The translations under genes and the position numbers were made by a program. Below the pieces are notes generated by a model. It was not told the origin of the DNA, did not search any database, and saw only the letters and a list, made by a program, of their open reading frames with translations. Positions 15,863 to 24,575 of a stretch of 64,000 nucleotides of DNA are shown piece after piece; position 1 is the stretch's first letter, and each line of letters begins with the position of its first letter. Source of the stretch: Longicatena caecimuris (GTDB lineage: Bacteria; Bacillota_I; Bacilli_A; Erysipelotrichales; Erysipelotrichaceae); the NCBI RefSeq assembly GCF_004341945.1, contig NZ_SMBP01000006.1, forward strand, positions 62,001 to 126,000, given 5' to 3'.

Positions 15863-17185
15863 TTATTTACGTCTTTCTTTTCGTCTTAATAACGTTACTG
15901 TTTCCACATGAGGAGTATGTGGGAACATATCAATCGGTACTACTTTTTCCACATGATAACAACTCTGCAATACTGCCAAATTTTTCCCAAGCGTTGCTGC
16001 ATTACAAGACACGTAGACGATTTCTTTAATTTTGCTGCGCAAGATGCATTCCAACATCGCATCATCCAATCCACTGCGCGGCGGATCGACAACCAATACG
16101 TCAATCGTACGCTTTTTCGATAAATAGACAAGCTTATTGGCCGCATCATCACACACAAAAGACACATGTGCACAGCCATTCTTTTTCGCATTGCGATTCG
16201 CATTTACAACAGCATCCTTAATGCTTTCAATGCCGATGATTTCTTTTGCTTTATCCTTAAGGTATAAAGAAATGGCACCGATTCCACTATAAGCTTCAAC
16301 GATGAATTCATGATTGCCTGATATCATGGACGCAATGGTGCGATATAGCTGAATTGCCTGTTTGGTGTTTAACTGAAAGAATGAACGAGGTGAAATTTCC
16401 AAATCCAAACCATCCAGATGCAAGGGCAATAATTTCTCCCCTGCCAAAAAAATCATTTTCGGACCAAAAATTTCCGGTGTTTTCTTAATCGTATGTATGC
16501 TTTGCCACAAGCTGTACATGCCCGGTAAGCGCATTAGCTTATCAATTGTCTGAGGCAACAATTCATCTTCTCCGGTAATGATCGTACATTGATAGCGATT
16601 GTCAAATCCTCGTACGACTAGATTACGAATCCCACTTTTCTGATGGTGATCATAGCCAAGATAGCCATCAGCGTTTAATATATCCATAATACGTGCGCGC
16701 ATTTTTTCTAATTCATCTTCATGTACAAAACAACGGCGGATATCAATAAAATAATTTGAATTGGGCATAAACAATCCGCTTCCCAAACGATTCTCTTCCA
16801 TCGCGCAAGGCATCTTAAATTGATTGCGATAGCCAAATATATCTGCACTCGGTAAGACATTCTGTATTTTTCTTGGATTTACCTGTGCATATTTGATCAA
16901 AGACTGTTTCAACACATCTTTTTTATATTCCAATTGCCGTGGATAGCGAGCGATCATCAAAGGACAGCCTCCACAGATATGCTGCATACGACATTTCGGT
17001 TGAATACGGTCCTTACTTTTCTTTATAATGCGGTTTACTTCTCCGATGGCATAACGCTTTTTACGCTCTACCACACGAATATCAACCTCTTCATCAACCA
17101 ATGCCCCTGCTACAAATACCGGCAATCGGTCAATGTAGCCGATACCTTCCCCATTGATTCCCGTTTTTTTAATTACTACTTTCAT
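15863..17185 (-). CDS. rlmD: 23S rRNA (uracil-5-)-methyltransferase, RlmD/RumA family (copy 1)
   Basis: A 440-residue class I SAM-dependent methyltransferase that forms 5-methyluridine in 23S rRNA. It has an N-terminal TRAM domain (INGEGIGYIDRLPVFVAGAL), an iron-sulfur cysteine set (KCRMQHICGGCP), a SAM-binding motif (VEAYSGIGAISLYL), the VVDPPRSGLD loop and the nucleophile cysteine in VYVSCNAATLGKN. Everything needed for catalysis is present. A paralogue lies at 55096. In Bacillota such pairs often correspond to enzymes for different uridines, but which does which cannot be assigned here; trmA-like activity is less likely given the iron-sulfur motif. Confidence 0.85.
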   Translation of the reverse strand: MKVVIKKTGINGEGIGYIDRLPVFVAGALVDEEVDIRVVERKKRYAIGEVNRIIKKSKDRIQPKCRMQHICGGCPLMIARYPRQLEYKKDVLKQSLIKYAQVNPRKIQNVLPSADIFGYRNQFKMPCAMEENRLGSGLFMPNSNYFIDIRRCFVHEDELEKMRARIMDILNADGYLGYDHHQKSGIRNLVVRGFDNRYQCTIITGEDELLPQTIDKLMRLPGMYSLWQSIHTIKKTPEIFGPKMIFLAGEKLLPLHLDGLDLEISPRSFFQLNTKQAIQLYRTIASMISGNHEFIVEAYSGIGAISLYLKDKAKEIIGIESIKDAVVNANRNAKKNGCAHVSFVCDDAANKLVYLSKKRTIDVLVVDPPRSGLDDAMLECILRSKIKEIVYVSCNAATLGKNLAVLQSCYHVEKVVPIDMFPHTPHVETVTLLRRKERRK

Positions 17186-17202
17186 ATGTTTACCTCTATT
17201 TC

Positions 17203-18021
17203 CTATAGCTTTTCTTTTATTTTATCACTGATGGTTCGTGCCCAGTGAAAGATGCGTTCATTTTTCATTGGCAATTCTGCTTCACGACCATATGTTTCTT
17301 CCATCACCAAATTCAAACAGAATCCGAAGTATATGATACAGGAAATCAGATAAATTGCCAACAACAATGTGACAAGGGATGCCAATGGTCCGTACACGTC
17401 TTGATAAGATGTAAAATATTTTACAATTGTTACAAATAACGTGGCCAATCCCATAATACAAATCGTCGAAAACATTGCCCCCAATAACCCAAAGCTCCAA
17501 TCATGACGGCGAAAACTTAATGCCCGATACATCATATAGAAGAACATCAGCATGATCAAAGAAGAAATTAGAGGGAGAAATTCTAAAAAGTTTGTCGCAA
17601 TAAAAATGGCAGCTACAATAATAATCGCCAGATTGACAAAGAGTACGACTGATTTAATACGAATCGACCATTTTGGAACATCGACTTCTTCATGAGATGC
17701 GCTAATCAAAAGAAAAGAAAAAATACTGCGACTTGCCAGATAAAAGGAAACACACATCGTAACGATAAAGGATAAGATACTATAATCCTTACTCGTAAAA
17801 AACTGAAACAGCTGATTGATCGTTTCCAAGTTGCCATCCGGTATAAAATTCATGATAAAGTTGAGAATGATCGTATCATCAAGATAAGCGAATTTAAACA
17901 TCAATGCAAATATCAGCAAAGATGGAGCCAGTGCTAATAAAAGAGAAAAAGAGAGCGAGTATTTAAAAAGGCTCCCTTCAAAGGAAGTGAATTCACGATA
18001 CAAACATTTTATTTTGTACAT
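17203..18021 (-). CDS. YihY/BrkB-family integral membrane protein
   Basis: A 272-residue membrane protein with about six hydrophobic segments and the family pattern SLLLALAPSLLIFALMFKF near the N-terminus and LLAIYLISCIIYFGFCLNLVMEE near the C-terminus, followed by a short basic cytosolic tail. YihY proteins were once called ribonuclease BN by mistake; their true role is unknown. It lies 17 bases from the rlmD gene downstream, and AGGTG precedes the ATG. Confidence 0.8.
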   Translation of the reverse strand: MYKIKCLYREFTSFEGSLFKYSLSFSLLLALAPSLLIFALMFKFAYLDDTIILNFIMNFIPDGNLETINQLFQFFTSKDYSILSFIVTMCVSFYLASRSIFSFLLISASHEEVDVPKWSIRIKSVVLFVNLAIIIVAAIFIATNFLEFLPLISSLIMLMFFYMMYRALSFRRHDWSFGLLGAMFSTICIMGLATLFVTIVKYFTSYQDVYGPLASLVTLLLAIYLISCIIYFGFCLNLVMEETYGREAELPMKNERIFHWARTISDKIKEKL

Positions 18022-18030
18022 AGCTCACAC

Positions 18031-18510
18031 CTACTTTATCTCCTGCATATAGTGTACCACCTTTTTTGCGTCTTCACCAAGAACAAAATAATAATATTGC
18101 CCAATGCGCCCTTGCAATGCCGAATCTATTAGCGTATTCCCATCCATGAGTATCCCCGCATAGCGCTGCTTCAAATCTTCTTTATGTTCTTGAATAGCTT
18201 TTTTCAGCATGGTATCTGCCTGGGGCTTGGCTAAAAACAGGGCTACCTCACTCAATTGTGCCGGAATAAGTGCCTGTTGAACACGGCAATCCTTGATTTG
18301 TGTCATATCCATATGATATTGCTTCTCTACTTCCTGTAAGCTTAGCGCTTCATCCTGTAACAATCCCATCTTCCAATGACCATCCGCAATCTCTTCATTT
18401 ATTTCCTCTATGACTTTTTCCATATCTATATTCCCATCTTCAAAACTTCCTGGTTTTGTACACGCGCATAGAACAAAAAGACAAAGCCATAAACAAATGA
18501 TCTTTTTCAT
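18031..18510 (-). CDS. Small lipoprotein, probably DUF4358
   Basis: A 159-residue secreted lipoprotein: basic start MKKIICLW, hydrophobic core and lipobox LFVLCAC near residue 15. The mature part is short, with the C-terminal GQYYYFVLGEDAKKVVHYM pattern I associate with DUF4358. The start at 18510 follows AGGAGG by 7 bases; in-frame codons further upstream extend into the preceding gene's terminator and are not credible starts. It is likely membrane-anchored on the outer face; function unknown. Confidence 0.7.
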   Translation of the reverse strand: MKKIICLWLCLFVLCACTKPGSFEDGNIDMEKVIEEINEEIADGHWKMGLLQDEALSLQEVEKQYHMDMTQIKDCRVQQALIPAQLSEVALFLAKPQADTMLKKAIQEHKEDLKQRYAGILMDGNTLIDSALQGRIGQYYYFVLGEDAKKVVHYMQEIK

Positions 18511-18600
18511 ATGCATCCCTCCTGCTTCAGTATATGAAATCAGGTTTTTATCCATACCTTTCAAGGGATGACGCTTTCTTATTGCGCTTTCATTTTTAAC

Positions 18601-18627
18601 AAAAAAAGAAGCTGAACATGTCAGCTT
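18601..18627 (-). terminator. Terminator overlapping the end of the pyrophosphatase-like gene
   Basis: On the minus strand AAGCTGA pairs with TCAGCTT (arms 18621-18627 and 18609-18615), followed by seven T residues at 18601-18607. The stop codon lies inside the stem. Confidence 0.7.
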
Positions 18628-19015
18628 AATCGTTAACGGCCCATTCTGGAACATCGTTTCCTCTGCGAATCAATACCGCTTTTTGGAACTCTGTCTGATT
18701 CAGGAACTCTAAAATATCATGTTCCTCTTCTTCATTGCAGCCAATCAATAATTTTACTTCACAATCCTTTTTCAGGATATCGGCACTGATAACAACTGCC
18801 TGTACCAGATTGCTTTTTTCACTGCCCTTAAATACATCAATCGGTGCTTGATCAGAACCTGTTGTATCATTTAAATATCCATAATCAACAGGGTAAATCA
18901 TATTGCTATACTTGTAATGACAAGTGTTGCGTGGGCGGTCAATGACCAGTTTGCTTGATAGATACAAGGTATCTAATTTTTGCCAGAAAAAGGCATTATT
19001 CTCAAATGAACTCAT
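18626..19015 (-). CDS. Degenerate inorganic pyrophosphatase-like protein
   Basis: A 129-residue protein that aligns by eye with family I inorganic pyrophosphatase: VIDRPRNTCHYKYSNMIYPVDYGYLN resembles the substrate-binding region (key parts NMIYPVDYGYL). The catalytic D-x-D-P-x-D cluster is replaced by GSDQAPIDVFKG, and the protein is about 45 residues shorter than a typical enzyme. It is therefore probably not a normal pyrophosphatase; a binding or regulatory role, or altered chemistry, is possible. AGGAGGA precedes the ATG, and the gene follows the flavin oxidase gene by 14 bases, suggesting co-transcription. Confidence 0.65.
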   Translation of the reverse strand: MSSFENNAFFWQKLDTLYLSSKLVIDRPRNTCHYKYSNMIYPVDYGYLNDTTGSDQAPIDVFKGSEKSNLVQAVVISADILKKDCEVKLLIGCNEEEEHDILEFLNQTEFQKAVLIRRGNDVPEWAVND

Positions 19016-19029
19016 AGTCGTCCTCCTAT

Positions 19030-20052
19030 TTAAAATGTAACTATAACTTTATCTCTGGTAATATCCTGAATGCTCTTGCAACCGGACATTGCCATTGCTT
19101 CTTTTAATTCAAGCTGAATCTTTTCCATATAAATGCGGATACCTTCTGCCATGCCGCCGATCACTGCCTGTGATGCAGGGCGGCCAATCAGAACACCGTC
19201 AGCTCCTAATGCCAATGCTTTAAAGACATCATTACCGCTACGGAATGCACCATCCACAAAGACTTTCATACGTCCATCCACAACGTTTACGATTTCTTCC
19301 AACATTTCAATACCACTTGGACTATCGTCTAAAACACGTCCACCATGATTTGAAACGATGATTCCATCTGCCCCAGCTGCCAAAGCTTTGCGCGCTCCCG
19401 CTACGCTGAGAATGCCTTTTAAAATAAAGGGCACCTTGCACATGGCTTTTATTTCCTTTAAATCCTCTACGCTTTTAAAACCAACGGGCGTCACACTGTT
19501 TCGCAAGTTAGAAAGACCACTGGCATCAATATCGGAAGCAATGGCCAATGCATTTCCTTCATTTGCCAGTTCAATGCGCCATTTCATATGCTCATATTGC
19601 CATGGTTTGATGGTCGGGATACCATATCCATTGTGTTGTTTTACAATTTCCATTGGTCCTTTAAACATTTCATCATGCATACCATCACCGGTGAATGCTA
19701 ATGTATTTGCCTGCAGACAACCCTCAACCAGTTCTCTGGTATAATCATCATCACGCATCTTAGCGCCATAATTTTGTTCAATACCGCTGATTGGTGCTGC
19801 ATACACCGGTAAAGCTACCGGATGTCCGAAAAAATCGGAAGCTGTATCAATTTCTTCATTGGAAGTAATTGTATCCATCTGAATCAAAATCTTTTTCAGC
19901 ATTTCACTATTTCGCACAAAGGCGCTGCCACTGCCCTTTCCGCCGGGACCCGGAGTTTCACCGCGACAGGCTCTGCCATCACAAACAGGACAGCATCGAC
20001 ATTTGGCACACTGTGATTTTGCGTTTGCATAAACCTCATTCCATGTCTTCAT
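19030..20052 (-). CDS. FMN-dependent alpha-hydroxy-acid oxidizing protein
   Basis: A 340-residue TIM-barrel flavoprotein of the lactate oxidase/glycolate oxidase/FMN-dehydrogenase family. FMN and catalytic motifs include FILKGILSVAGARKAL (lysine contact), GADGIIVSNHGGRVLDDSPSG (key H-x-x-R in SNHGGR) and VFVDGAFRSGNDVFKALALGADGVLIGRP (quoted in part). Unlike classical members it has a cysteine-rich N-terminal segment (CAKCRCCPVCDGRACRG, residues about 14-30) that could bind a metal or iron-sulfur cluster, a feature of homologues in anaerobic Bacillota. Likely substrate is a 2-hydroxy acid such as lactate. The start is set at 20052 (MKTWNEVY); a GTG at 20058 is possible. The ribosome binding site is weak. 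Confidence 0.8.
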   Translation of the reverse strand: MKTWNEVYANAKSQCAKCRCCPVCDGRACRGETPGPGGKGSGSAFVRNSEMLKKILIQMDTITSNEEIDTASDFFGHPVALPVYAAPISGIEQNYGAKMRDDDYTRELVEGCLQANTLAFTGDGMHDEMFKGPMEIVKQHNGYGIPTIKPWQYEHMKWRIELANEGNALAIASDIDASGLSNLRNSVTPVGFKSVEDLKEIKAMCKVPFILKGILSVAGARKALAAGADGIIVSNHGGRVLDDSPSGIEMLEEIVNVVDGRMKVFVDGAFRSGNDVFKALALGADGVLIGRPASQAVIGGMAEGIRIYMEKIQLELKEAMAMSGCKSIQDITRDKVIVTF

Positions 20053-20204
20053 CTTCACACATCACTTTCTAAAATCAAAAAGGATCTCATTACGTATTCT
20101 TATATATTATACTGGTGATGAAAGAAATTATCAATAGTTTTAGAAAATTTTCACAGTTTCTTTCATTTCATATCATCTAAAATGTGCATCTTTCTTATTG
20201 CACA

Positions 20205-20654
20205 CTATTTCATACCCTCTAAATCGTTCTTAGCGACCCACTCCCAAAATCGATCCGGTTGAAATTGGGTGTAGCCTTTTTGCGCATCCGCAACTTCGCC
20301 ATTCTTGATGTAATAATAATGCGGTGTCTGATCCGGACGATCCAGATATGCCTTTAACTTATCCACATCCTCATTTAGATGCTCCACTGTATCATCTCGC
20401 ATGATCGTATCATAAATGACCAAGTTATGATCGTTTATGGTATCCTTAAGCATTTCTAGCATAGCTTCACAATATTCACATTGCTTACGGGTTACCAACA
20501 AGACAAAGCTTTGCTTTTTCTGTATTTTTACGATGGCATCATCCACACCAATTTCTATAACCTTGCTTTCAGAATTGGTTTTTTTCGATGTTGTGCTGAC
20601 ACATCCTGTCATCACCAAGGCGAAGGTAAACAAACATATGATAACTTTTTTCAT
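20205..20654 (-). CDS. Thioredoxin-fold lipoprotein
   Basis: A 149-residue secreted protein with a lipobox (VMTGC, Cys18) and a thioredoxin-like domain whose redox pair is Cys59-Cys62 (CEYC), followed by the cis-Pro region QTPHYYYIKNGE. It probably acts at the outer face of the membrane as a thiol-disulfide exchanger or reductant. AGGTGATG precedes the ATG. It stands alone, with a weak TGTGCA/TGCACA hairpin at 20183-20204 downstream. Confidence 0.75.
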   Translation of the reverse strand: MKKVIICLFTFALVMTGCVSTTSKKTNSESKVIEIGVDDAIVKIQKKQSFVLLVTRKQCEYCEAMLEMLKDTINDHNLVIYDTIMRDDTVEHLNEDVDKLKAYLDRPDQTPHYYYIKNGEVADAQKGYTQFQPDRFWEWVAKNDLEGMK

Positions 20655-20819
20655 ATCATCACCTCAATTACATATAAATGGAAACCCCATTATAACAAAA
20701 ATCAATTCCCTCTTGCAATCTTTTCCATAATTTCACATAGAATATTACAAATAGTTACATCATCTTCCAAGGAATAACATTTTTTCTTTAATCTTTTGCA
20801 TTCTGCTGTTTGGATAAAG

Positions 20820-20858
20820 GAAAAAGATGCAATCTGTTTTTTTGATTACATCTTTCAT
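20820..20858 (-). terminator. Terminator of the metal-resistance operon
   Basis: On the minus strand AAGATGTAATC pairs with GATTGCATCTT around a seven-A loop, followed by TTTTT. It lies just past the end of the P-type ATPase gene. Confidence 0.65.
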
Positions 20859-20867
20859 ATTGCTTTC

Positions 20868-23342
20868 TTATTTCTTTTTCATACGTAATATCCGCATCGA
20901 ATTTAAGACAGCAAGCAAGGTGACACCAACATCCGCAAAAACGCCCATCCACATATTGGCAATACCAAGAGCTGCCAGTACTAATACAATTCCTTTAACA
21001 CCCAAAGAGAAAACGATATTTTGCCATAGTACATACATCGTTTTACGGGCAATCCGAATTGCTTCATTTAAAGCAAGTGGATCATCTTTCATTAACACGA
21101 TATCCGCTGCTTCTATGGCTGCATCACTTCCGATACCACCCATAGCTACACCGACATCCGCACGGGCCAACACAGGTGCATCATTCATACCATCACCGAC
21201 AAATGCCAGTTTATGTTTGGCATCCTCTTGTTGCAGCAATTCCTCAACTCGTGCTACTTTATCCGCTGGCAACAATTGCATATGCACTTCATCCAATGCT
21301 AATTCTTTTGCCACATGTTCGCCAACTTCTTTGCGATCTCCACTTAACATGATACAGCGTTTGACCCCATTTCGTTTTAGTTCCTGAATTGCTTGTTTAC
21401 TTGTTTCTTTCATTTCATCATTGATCAGCACATAGCCAAGATACACATTTTCTTTCGCTATGTGAATGATGGTGCCCGGTGTCGGACATGGAACGGTCGA
21501 TATGCCATGTGTCCGCATCAGTTTCTCATTACCTAACAATACCTTCTCTCCATGAATGGTAACCTGTATGCCGTTACCGGCAACTTCTTCATAATGTTCT
21601 AGACAAGATGCATCTATCGTTTTTCCATAAGCTTCTTTGATAGACAGGGCAATAGGATGAGAAGAATGATATTCACCATATGCCGCCAGTTGCAGCAATG
21701 CTTCTTTACTGCCTTGCTGTGCATCGACCTTTACAACGCGAAAGACACCTTTGGTCAGCGTTCCCGTCTTATCAAATACCACAGTATCAATATTCTGCAA
21801 TGCTTCTAAATAATTACCACCTTTTATCAAGATTCCCTGTTTACTGGCAGCACCGATTCCGGCAAATAAGCCTAATGGAATGGATACTACTAATGCGCAA
21901 GGACAAGAGACAACCAGAAATGTCAAAGCACTTTCCAGCATATCCATAACATGAATTTGATTGCTAAACAAAGGAGGCAATATCGCCAAAGCAACTGCTA
22001 AAGCAACAACACTTGGTGTATAGACTCTGGCAAATTTGGTGATGAATTTCTCCATTGGTGCTTTTTTACTGCTGGCATTTTCCACTAGCTCTAAAATACG
22101 AGATACCGTTGATTCCCCATATGGTTTGGTAACCTTCATGGTCAATACACCACTTAAATTGACAACCCCAGCCAACACTTCATCATCTATATGGACATCG
22201 CGAGGCATACTTTCTCCGGTTAATGCTGACGTGTCCAACGCACTGCTTCCTTTTATAATTATCCCATCCAATGGTACGCGTTCTCCCGGTTTCACAAGGA
22301 TGAGCTCACCGATTTTGACATCTTCCGGTGTTTTTTTGATTTCCTGCTCTCCATCAAGCACATTTGCATAATCGGCGCGAATATTCATTAAGGAAGATAT
22401 GGATTTTCGAGAACGATTCACGGCATAGGATTGAAACATCTCACCGATTTCATAAAAAATCATAACCGCAACAGCTTCTTCATAATCCTGTATCGCAAAG
22501 GCGCCAATGGTTGCTATACTCATCAAGAAATTTTCATCAAACACTTCACCTTTTAACACATTACGCATAGCTGTGATAACAACTTTACCACCGGCAAACA
22601 CAAAGGCTGCCAGAAAAATCCATACGCTATAAGCTGTTTCATGAAAGAAAAGTCCTACAAGAAAAAGGAAAATTCCACTATACAGTTGAGCATTGTTGCG
22701 AAAAGAAAACATGCTATATTGGGGTTCCATTTCTTGCACCTTTTTTTCTTTTTCCACAAGAACGCCATCTTCTAAGGTTGGTATTACCTCCATGATTTTC
22801 ATCAGCGTTTCTTCTTTTTTCATCTTATCTTTCATCTGAACAAATAAGATCCCATTTGAAAAGTTCAAGCTGGCATCAGCTACATTTTCCATGCCCGCTA
22901 CATGGCGTTCTATTTTGGCCGCACAGTTTGCACAATCTAACCCTGTAAGATACAACTTGTCTGCCCCTTGCAGTTCCCGTACTTCTTCTACATGTGCATG
23001 TGTACAAGAACAACCATCATGATCATGATGATGTTCATGTTCCTCGTCATGAGAATGTGCATGTTCGCAACAGCTGTCTTCCTGTGCATGTACATGTTTC
23101 TGCGATTTATTTTCCATCGGTTTCTTTTGCTTAACTTCACGTGGTACAACCTCAGGTTCAATGCTTGTCACTGTAGAAAGGATTGCTTCCTCTATTGTCG
23201 CATCTTCATACTCTACATATAACTTCTTTGTGACAAAATCCACATTGGCCTCTTGTACCCCCTTAACTTTTGCTACTTGTCGCTCTATTTTCATTGCGCA
23301 ATTCGCACAATCCAAGCCTTCTAAGACATAAATCTTCTGCAT
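20868..23342 (-). CDS. cadA: Heavy-metal-translocating P1B-type ATPase (CadA/ZntA-like)
   Basis: An 824-residue cation-exporting ATPase. Two N-terminal heavy-metal-binding domains carry GLDCANC (Cys12/Cys15, and again near residue 135), separated by a linker very rich in His, Asp, Glu and Cys (about residues 85-118). The transmembrane CPC motif lies in VVSCPCALVVSIP; phosphorylation motif DKTGTLTKG, GDGMNDAPVLA hinge and the HP motif (SSHPIALS) are present. CPC with a downstream K/D context fits Zn, Cd or Pb export rather than copper. It is the third gene after an ArsR-type repressor and a methyltransferase, all behind one metal-responsive operator. Confidence 0.88.
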   Translation of the reverse strand: MQKIYVLEGLDCANCAMKIERQVAKVKGVQEANVDFVTKKLYVEYEDATIEEAILSTVTSIEPEVVPREVKQKKPMENKSQKHVHAQEDSCCEHAHSHDEEHEHHHDHDGCSCTHAHVEEVRELQGADKLYLTGLDCANCAAKIERHVAGMENVADASLNFSNGILFVQMKDKMKKEETLMKIMEVIPTLEDGVLVEKEKKVQEMEPQYSMFSFRNNAQLYSGIFLFLVGLFFHETAYSVWIFLAAFVFAGGKVVITAMRNVLKGEVFDENFLMSIATIGAFAIQDYEEAVAVMIFYEIGEMFQSYAVNRSRKSISSLMNIRADYANVLDGEQEIKKTPEDVKIGELILVKPGERVPLDGIIIKGSSALDTSALTGESMPRDVHIDDEVLAGVVNLSGVLTMKVTKPYGESTVSRILELVENASSKKAPMEKFITKFARVYTPSVVALAVALAILPPLFSNQIHVMDMLESALTFLVVSCPCALVVSIPLGLFAGIGAASKQGILIKGGNYLEALQNIDTVVFDKTGTLTKGVFRVVKVDAQQGSKEALLQLAAYGEYHSSHPIALSIKEAYGKTIDASCLEHYEEVAGNGIQVTIHGEKVLLGNEKLMRTHGISTVPCPTPGTIIHIAKENVYLGYVLINDEMKETSKQAIQELKRNGVKRCIMLSGDRKEVGEHVAKELALDEVHMQLLPADKVARVEELLQQEDAKHKLAFVGDGMNDAPVLARADVGVAMGGIGSDAAIEAADIVLMKDDPLALNEAIRIARKTMYVLWQNIVFSLGVKGIVLVLAALGIANMWMGVFADVGVTLLAVLNSMRILRMKKK

Positions 23343-23356
23343 TCTCTCTACCTCCT

Positions 23357-23953
23357 TTATTTACGACGCGCGATTAGACAATACCCCTTGTCTTTCCCCA
23401 TTGTTAATAGGGATTCCTTTGTAAAACCATTACTTTCCATGCTCTGTAGGATCGTTTCTTTTTCATAACAATGAAACATGGGAAACAGCCTTCGTTTGCG
23501 TTTCAGCCAGGATGCTGAATAAAAAGCAATCACACAAATGCTGTCAGGTTTTCCACAGCGATATAGTTCCTGAAACCCTTGATCCAGACTTTCCCAGAAA
23601 TATATCGTATTGATACTATATTGATACGCAAACATTTCATCTTGAAACGGCAGTTCTTCGACCTTTCCATATACTAGTTCCATGCCTTGCAAAGCTTTAT
23701 CCTGCCGGGCTTTTTTAATCATTGTTTCACTGATCTCTACTCCATAGTATGTGCCAGAATGAAGACGCAATGCTTTTTTAAGTACTTGCGCATTGCCAAA
23801 GCCAACATCTAAAATCGTTCTTGCTTCTGTAGTTTGCAGATGCATGAGTACCATATCATACATCTTATGATTCATAAGATTCATTACTTTAGTTGCTAAC
23901 CTGCCACATATGCCATTGGGATGGGCGAATTGTTTTCCAATTGTATTTAGCAT
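23357..23953 (-). CDS. Class I SAM-dependent methyltransferase
   Basis: A 198-residue methyltransferase with motif I ILDVGFGNAQVLKKAL, VEISETMIKKAR and an acidic motif near KVEELPFQDEMFAYQYSINTIYFW (quoted in part). It resembles UbiE/COG2226 small-molecule methyltransferases. The initiation ATG overlaps the TAA stop of the repressor gene (TAATG), so the two are coupled, and the ATPase gene follows 14 bases later. Methylation of a metal, metalloid or thiol ligand is possible from context, but the sequence lacks the clear cysteine set of arsenite methyltransferases. Confidence 0.75.
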   Translation of the reverse strand: MLNTIGKQFAHPNGICGRLATKVMNLMNHKMYDMVLMHLQTTEARTILDVGFGNAQVLKKALRLHSGTYYGVEISETMIKKARQDKALQGMELVYGKVEELPFQDEMFAYQYSINTIYFWESLDQGFQELYRCGKPDSICVIAFYSASWLKRKRRLFPMFHCYEKETILQSMESNGFTKESLLTMGKDKGYCLIARRK

Positions 23954-24312
23954 TAATGTTCTAAGATATGCGCTAAGCCTGCATCATAGATTTGTTGGAT
24001 ATGTGCATCATCTAAAGAATAGAAAACATTTTTCCCGCTTCTGCGATATTTAATTAAACGATTCTGCCGTAAGACCGATAGCTGATGTGATACTGCGGAA
24101 TGTGTCATATCTAAAAGAAAAGCAATATCACAAACACAAAGCTCTTCTTTAAATAACATACCTAATATCTTTAATCTGGTGGGATCCGCAAACATTTTAA
24201 ACAAGGCAGATAATTCATTCCCCGTTTCCACACTCAGCATGTCCGCTTTGATTCTGGCAATGACATCTTCATGGATTTGCCGTTCTTCACATTCTAGTTT
24301 TTCTTTTGCCAT
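23953..24312 (-). CDS. ArsR/SmtB-family metal-sensing repressor
   Basis: A 119-residue winged-helix repressor: LSALFKMFADPTRLKILGMLFKEELCVCDIAFLL (quoted in part as FADPTRLKILGML and ELCVCDIA) with the metal-binding ELCVCD box of CadC/SmtB proteins, recognition helix MTHSAVSHQLSVLRQNRLI, and C-terminal acidic/His residues in DDAHIQQIYDAGLAHILEH that fit an alpha-5 zinc site. It should release DNA when Zn, Cd or Pb binds. The start is set at 24312 because GAGG lies 9 bases upstream; longer readings would translate the operator. It leads the operon. Confidence 0.85.
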   Translation of the reverse strand: MAKEKLECEERQIHEDVIARIKADMLSVETGNELSALFKMFADPTRLKILGMLFKEELCVCDIAFLLDMTHSAVSHQLSVLRQNRLIKYRRSGKNVFYSLDDAHIQQIYDAGLAHILEH

Positions 24313-24333
24313 CACATGCATCCTCAACTTTCT

Positions 24334-24359
24334 AACATATGAACAATTGTTCATATGTT
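24334..24359 (-). promoter_or_regulatory. 26-bp perfect palindrome, operator for the ArsR-type repressor
   Basis: Half-site AACATATGAACAA followed directly by its complement. It contains the ATATGAACA-type half-sites typical of SmtB/CadC/CzrA operators and starts 10 bases past the -10 box, ideal for repression. Confidence 0.85.
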
Positions 24360-24369
24360 TTGCAAACCT

Positions 24370-24398
24370 ATTATATGTCATTTTTCTATGCTTGTAAA
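24370..24398 (-). promoter_or_regulatory. Vegetative promoter of the metal-resistance operon
   Basis: Minus strand TTTACA (24393-24398), 17 bases, TATAAT (24370-24375), a near-consensus sigma-A promoter reading into the palindromic operator. Confidence 0.85.
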
Positions 24399-24475
24399 CA
24401 CTTTTTATGAAAATTGAAGGAGTTCGATGAATCGAAAAGACTTCTTTCTCATCCTTCCATTGCTTCGTGATGGAT

Positions 24476-24530
24476 AAAAAAAGAAGTAGAACATCACAAG
24501 CAGAGCGTGAATGATTATCCTACTTCCTGT
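24476..24530 (-). terminator. Terminator downstream of the membrane-anchored protein
   Basis: Minus strand GAAGTAG (24520-24526) pairs with CTACTTC (24483-24489) across 30 bases, then seven T residues. Confidence 0.5.
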
Positions 24531-24575
24531 TTTTTACCATAATATTATACAACGTTTTTTCTGCATTCAACCAGT

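Noticed and set aside
18511-18654. N-terminal extension of the small lipoprotein
   Set aside because: The extension runs through the neighbouring gene's terminator, while an ideal ribosome binding site precedes the internal ATG with a lipoprotein signal.
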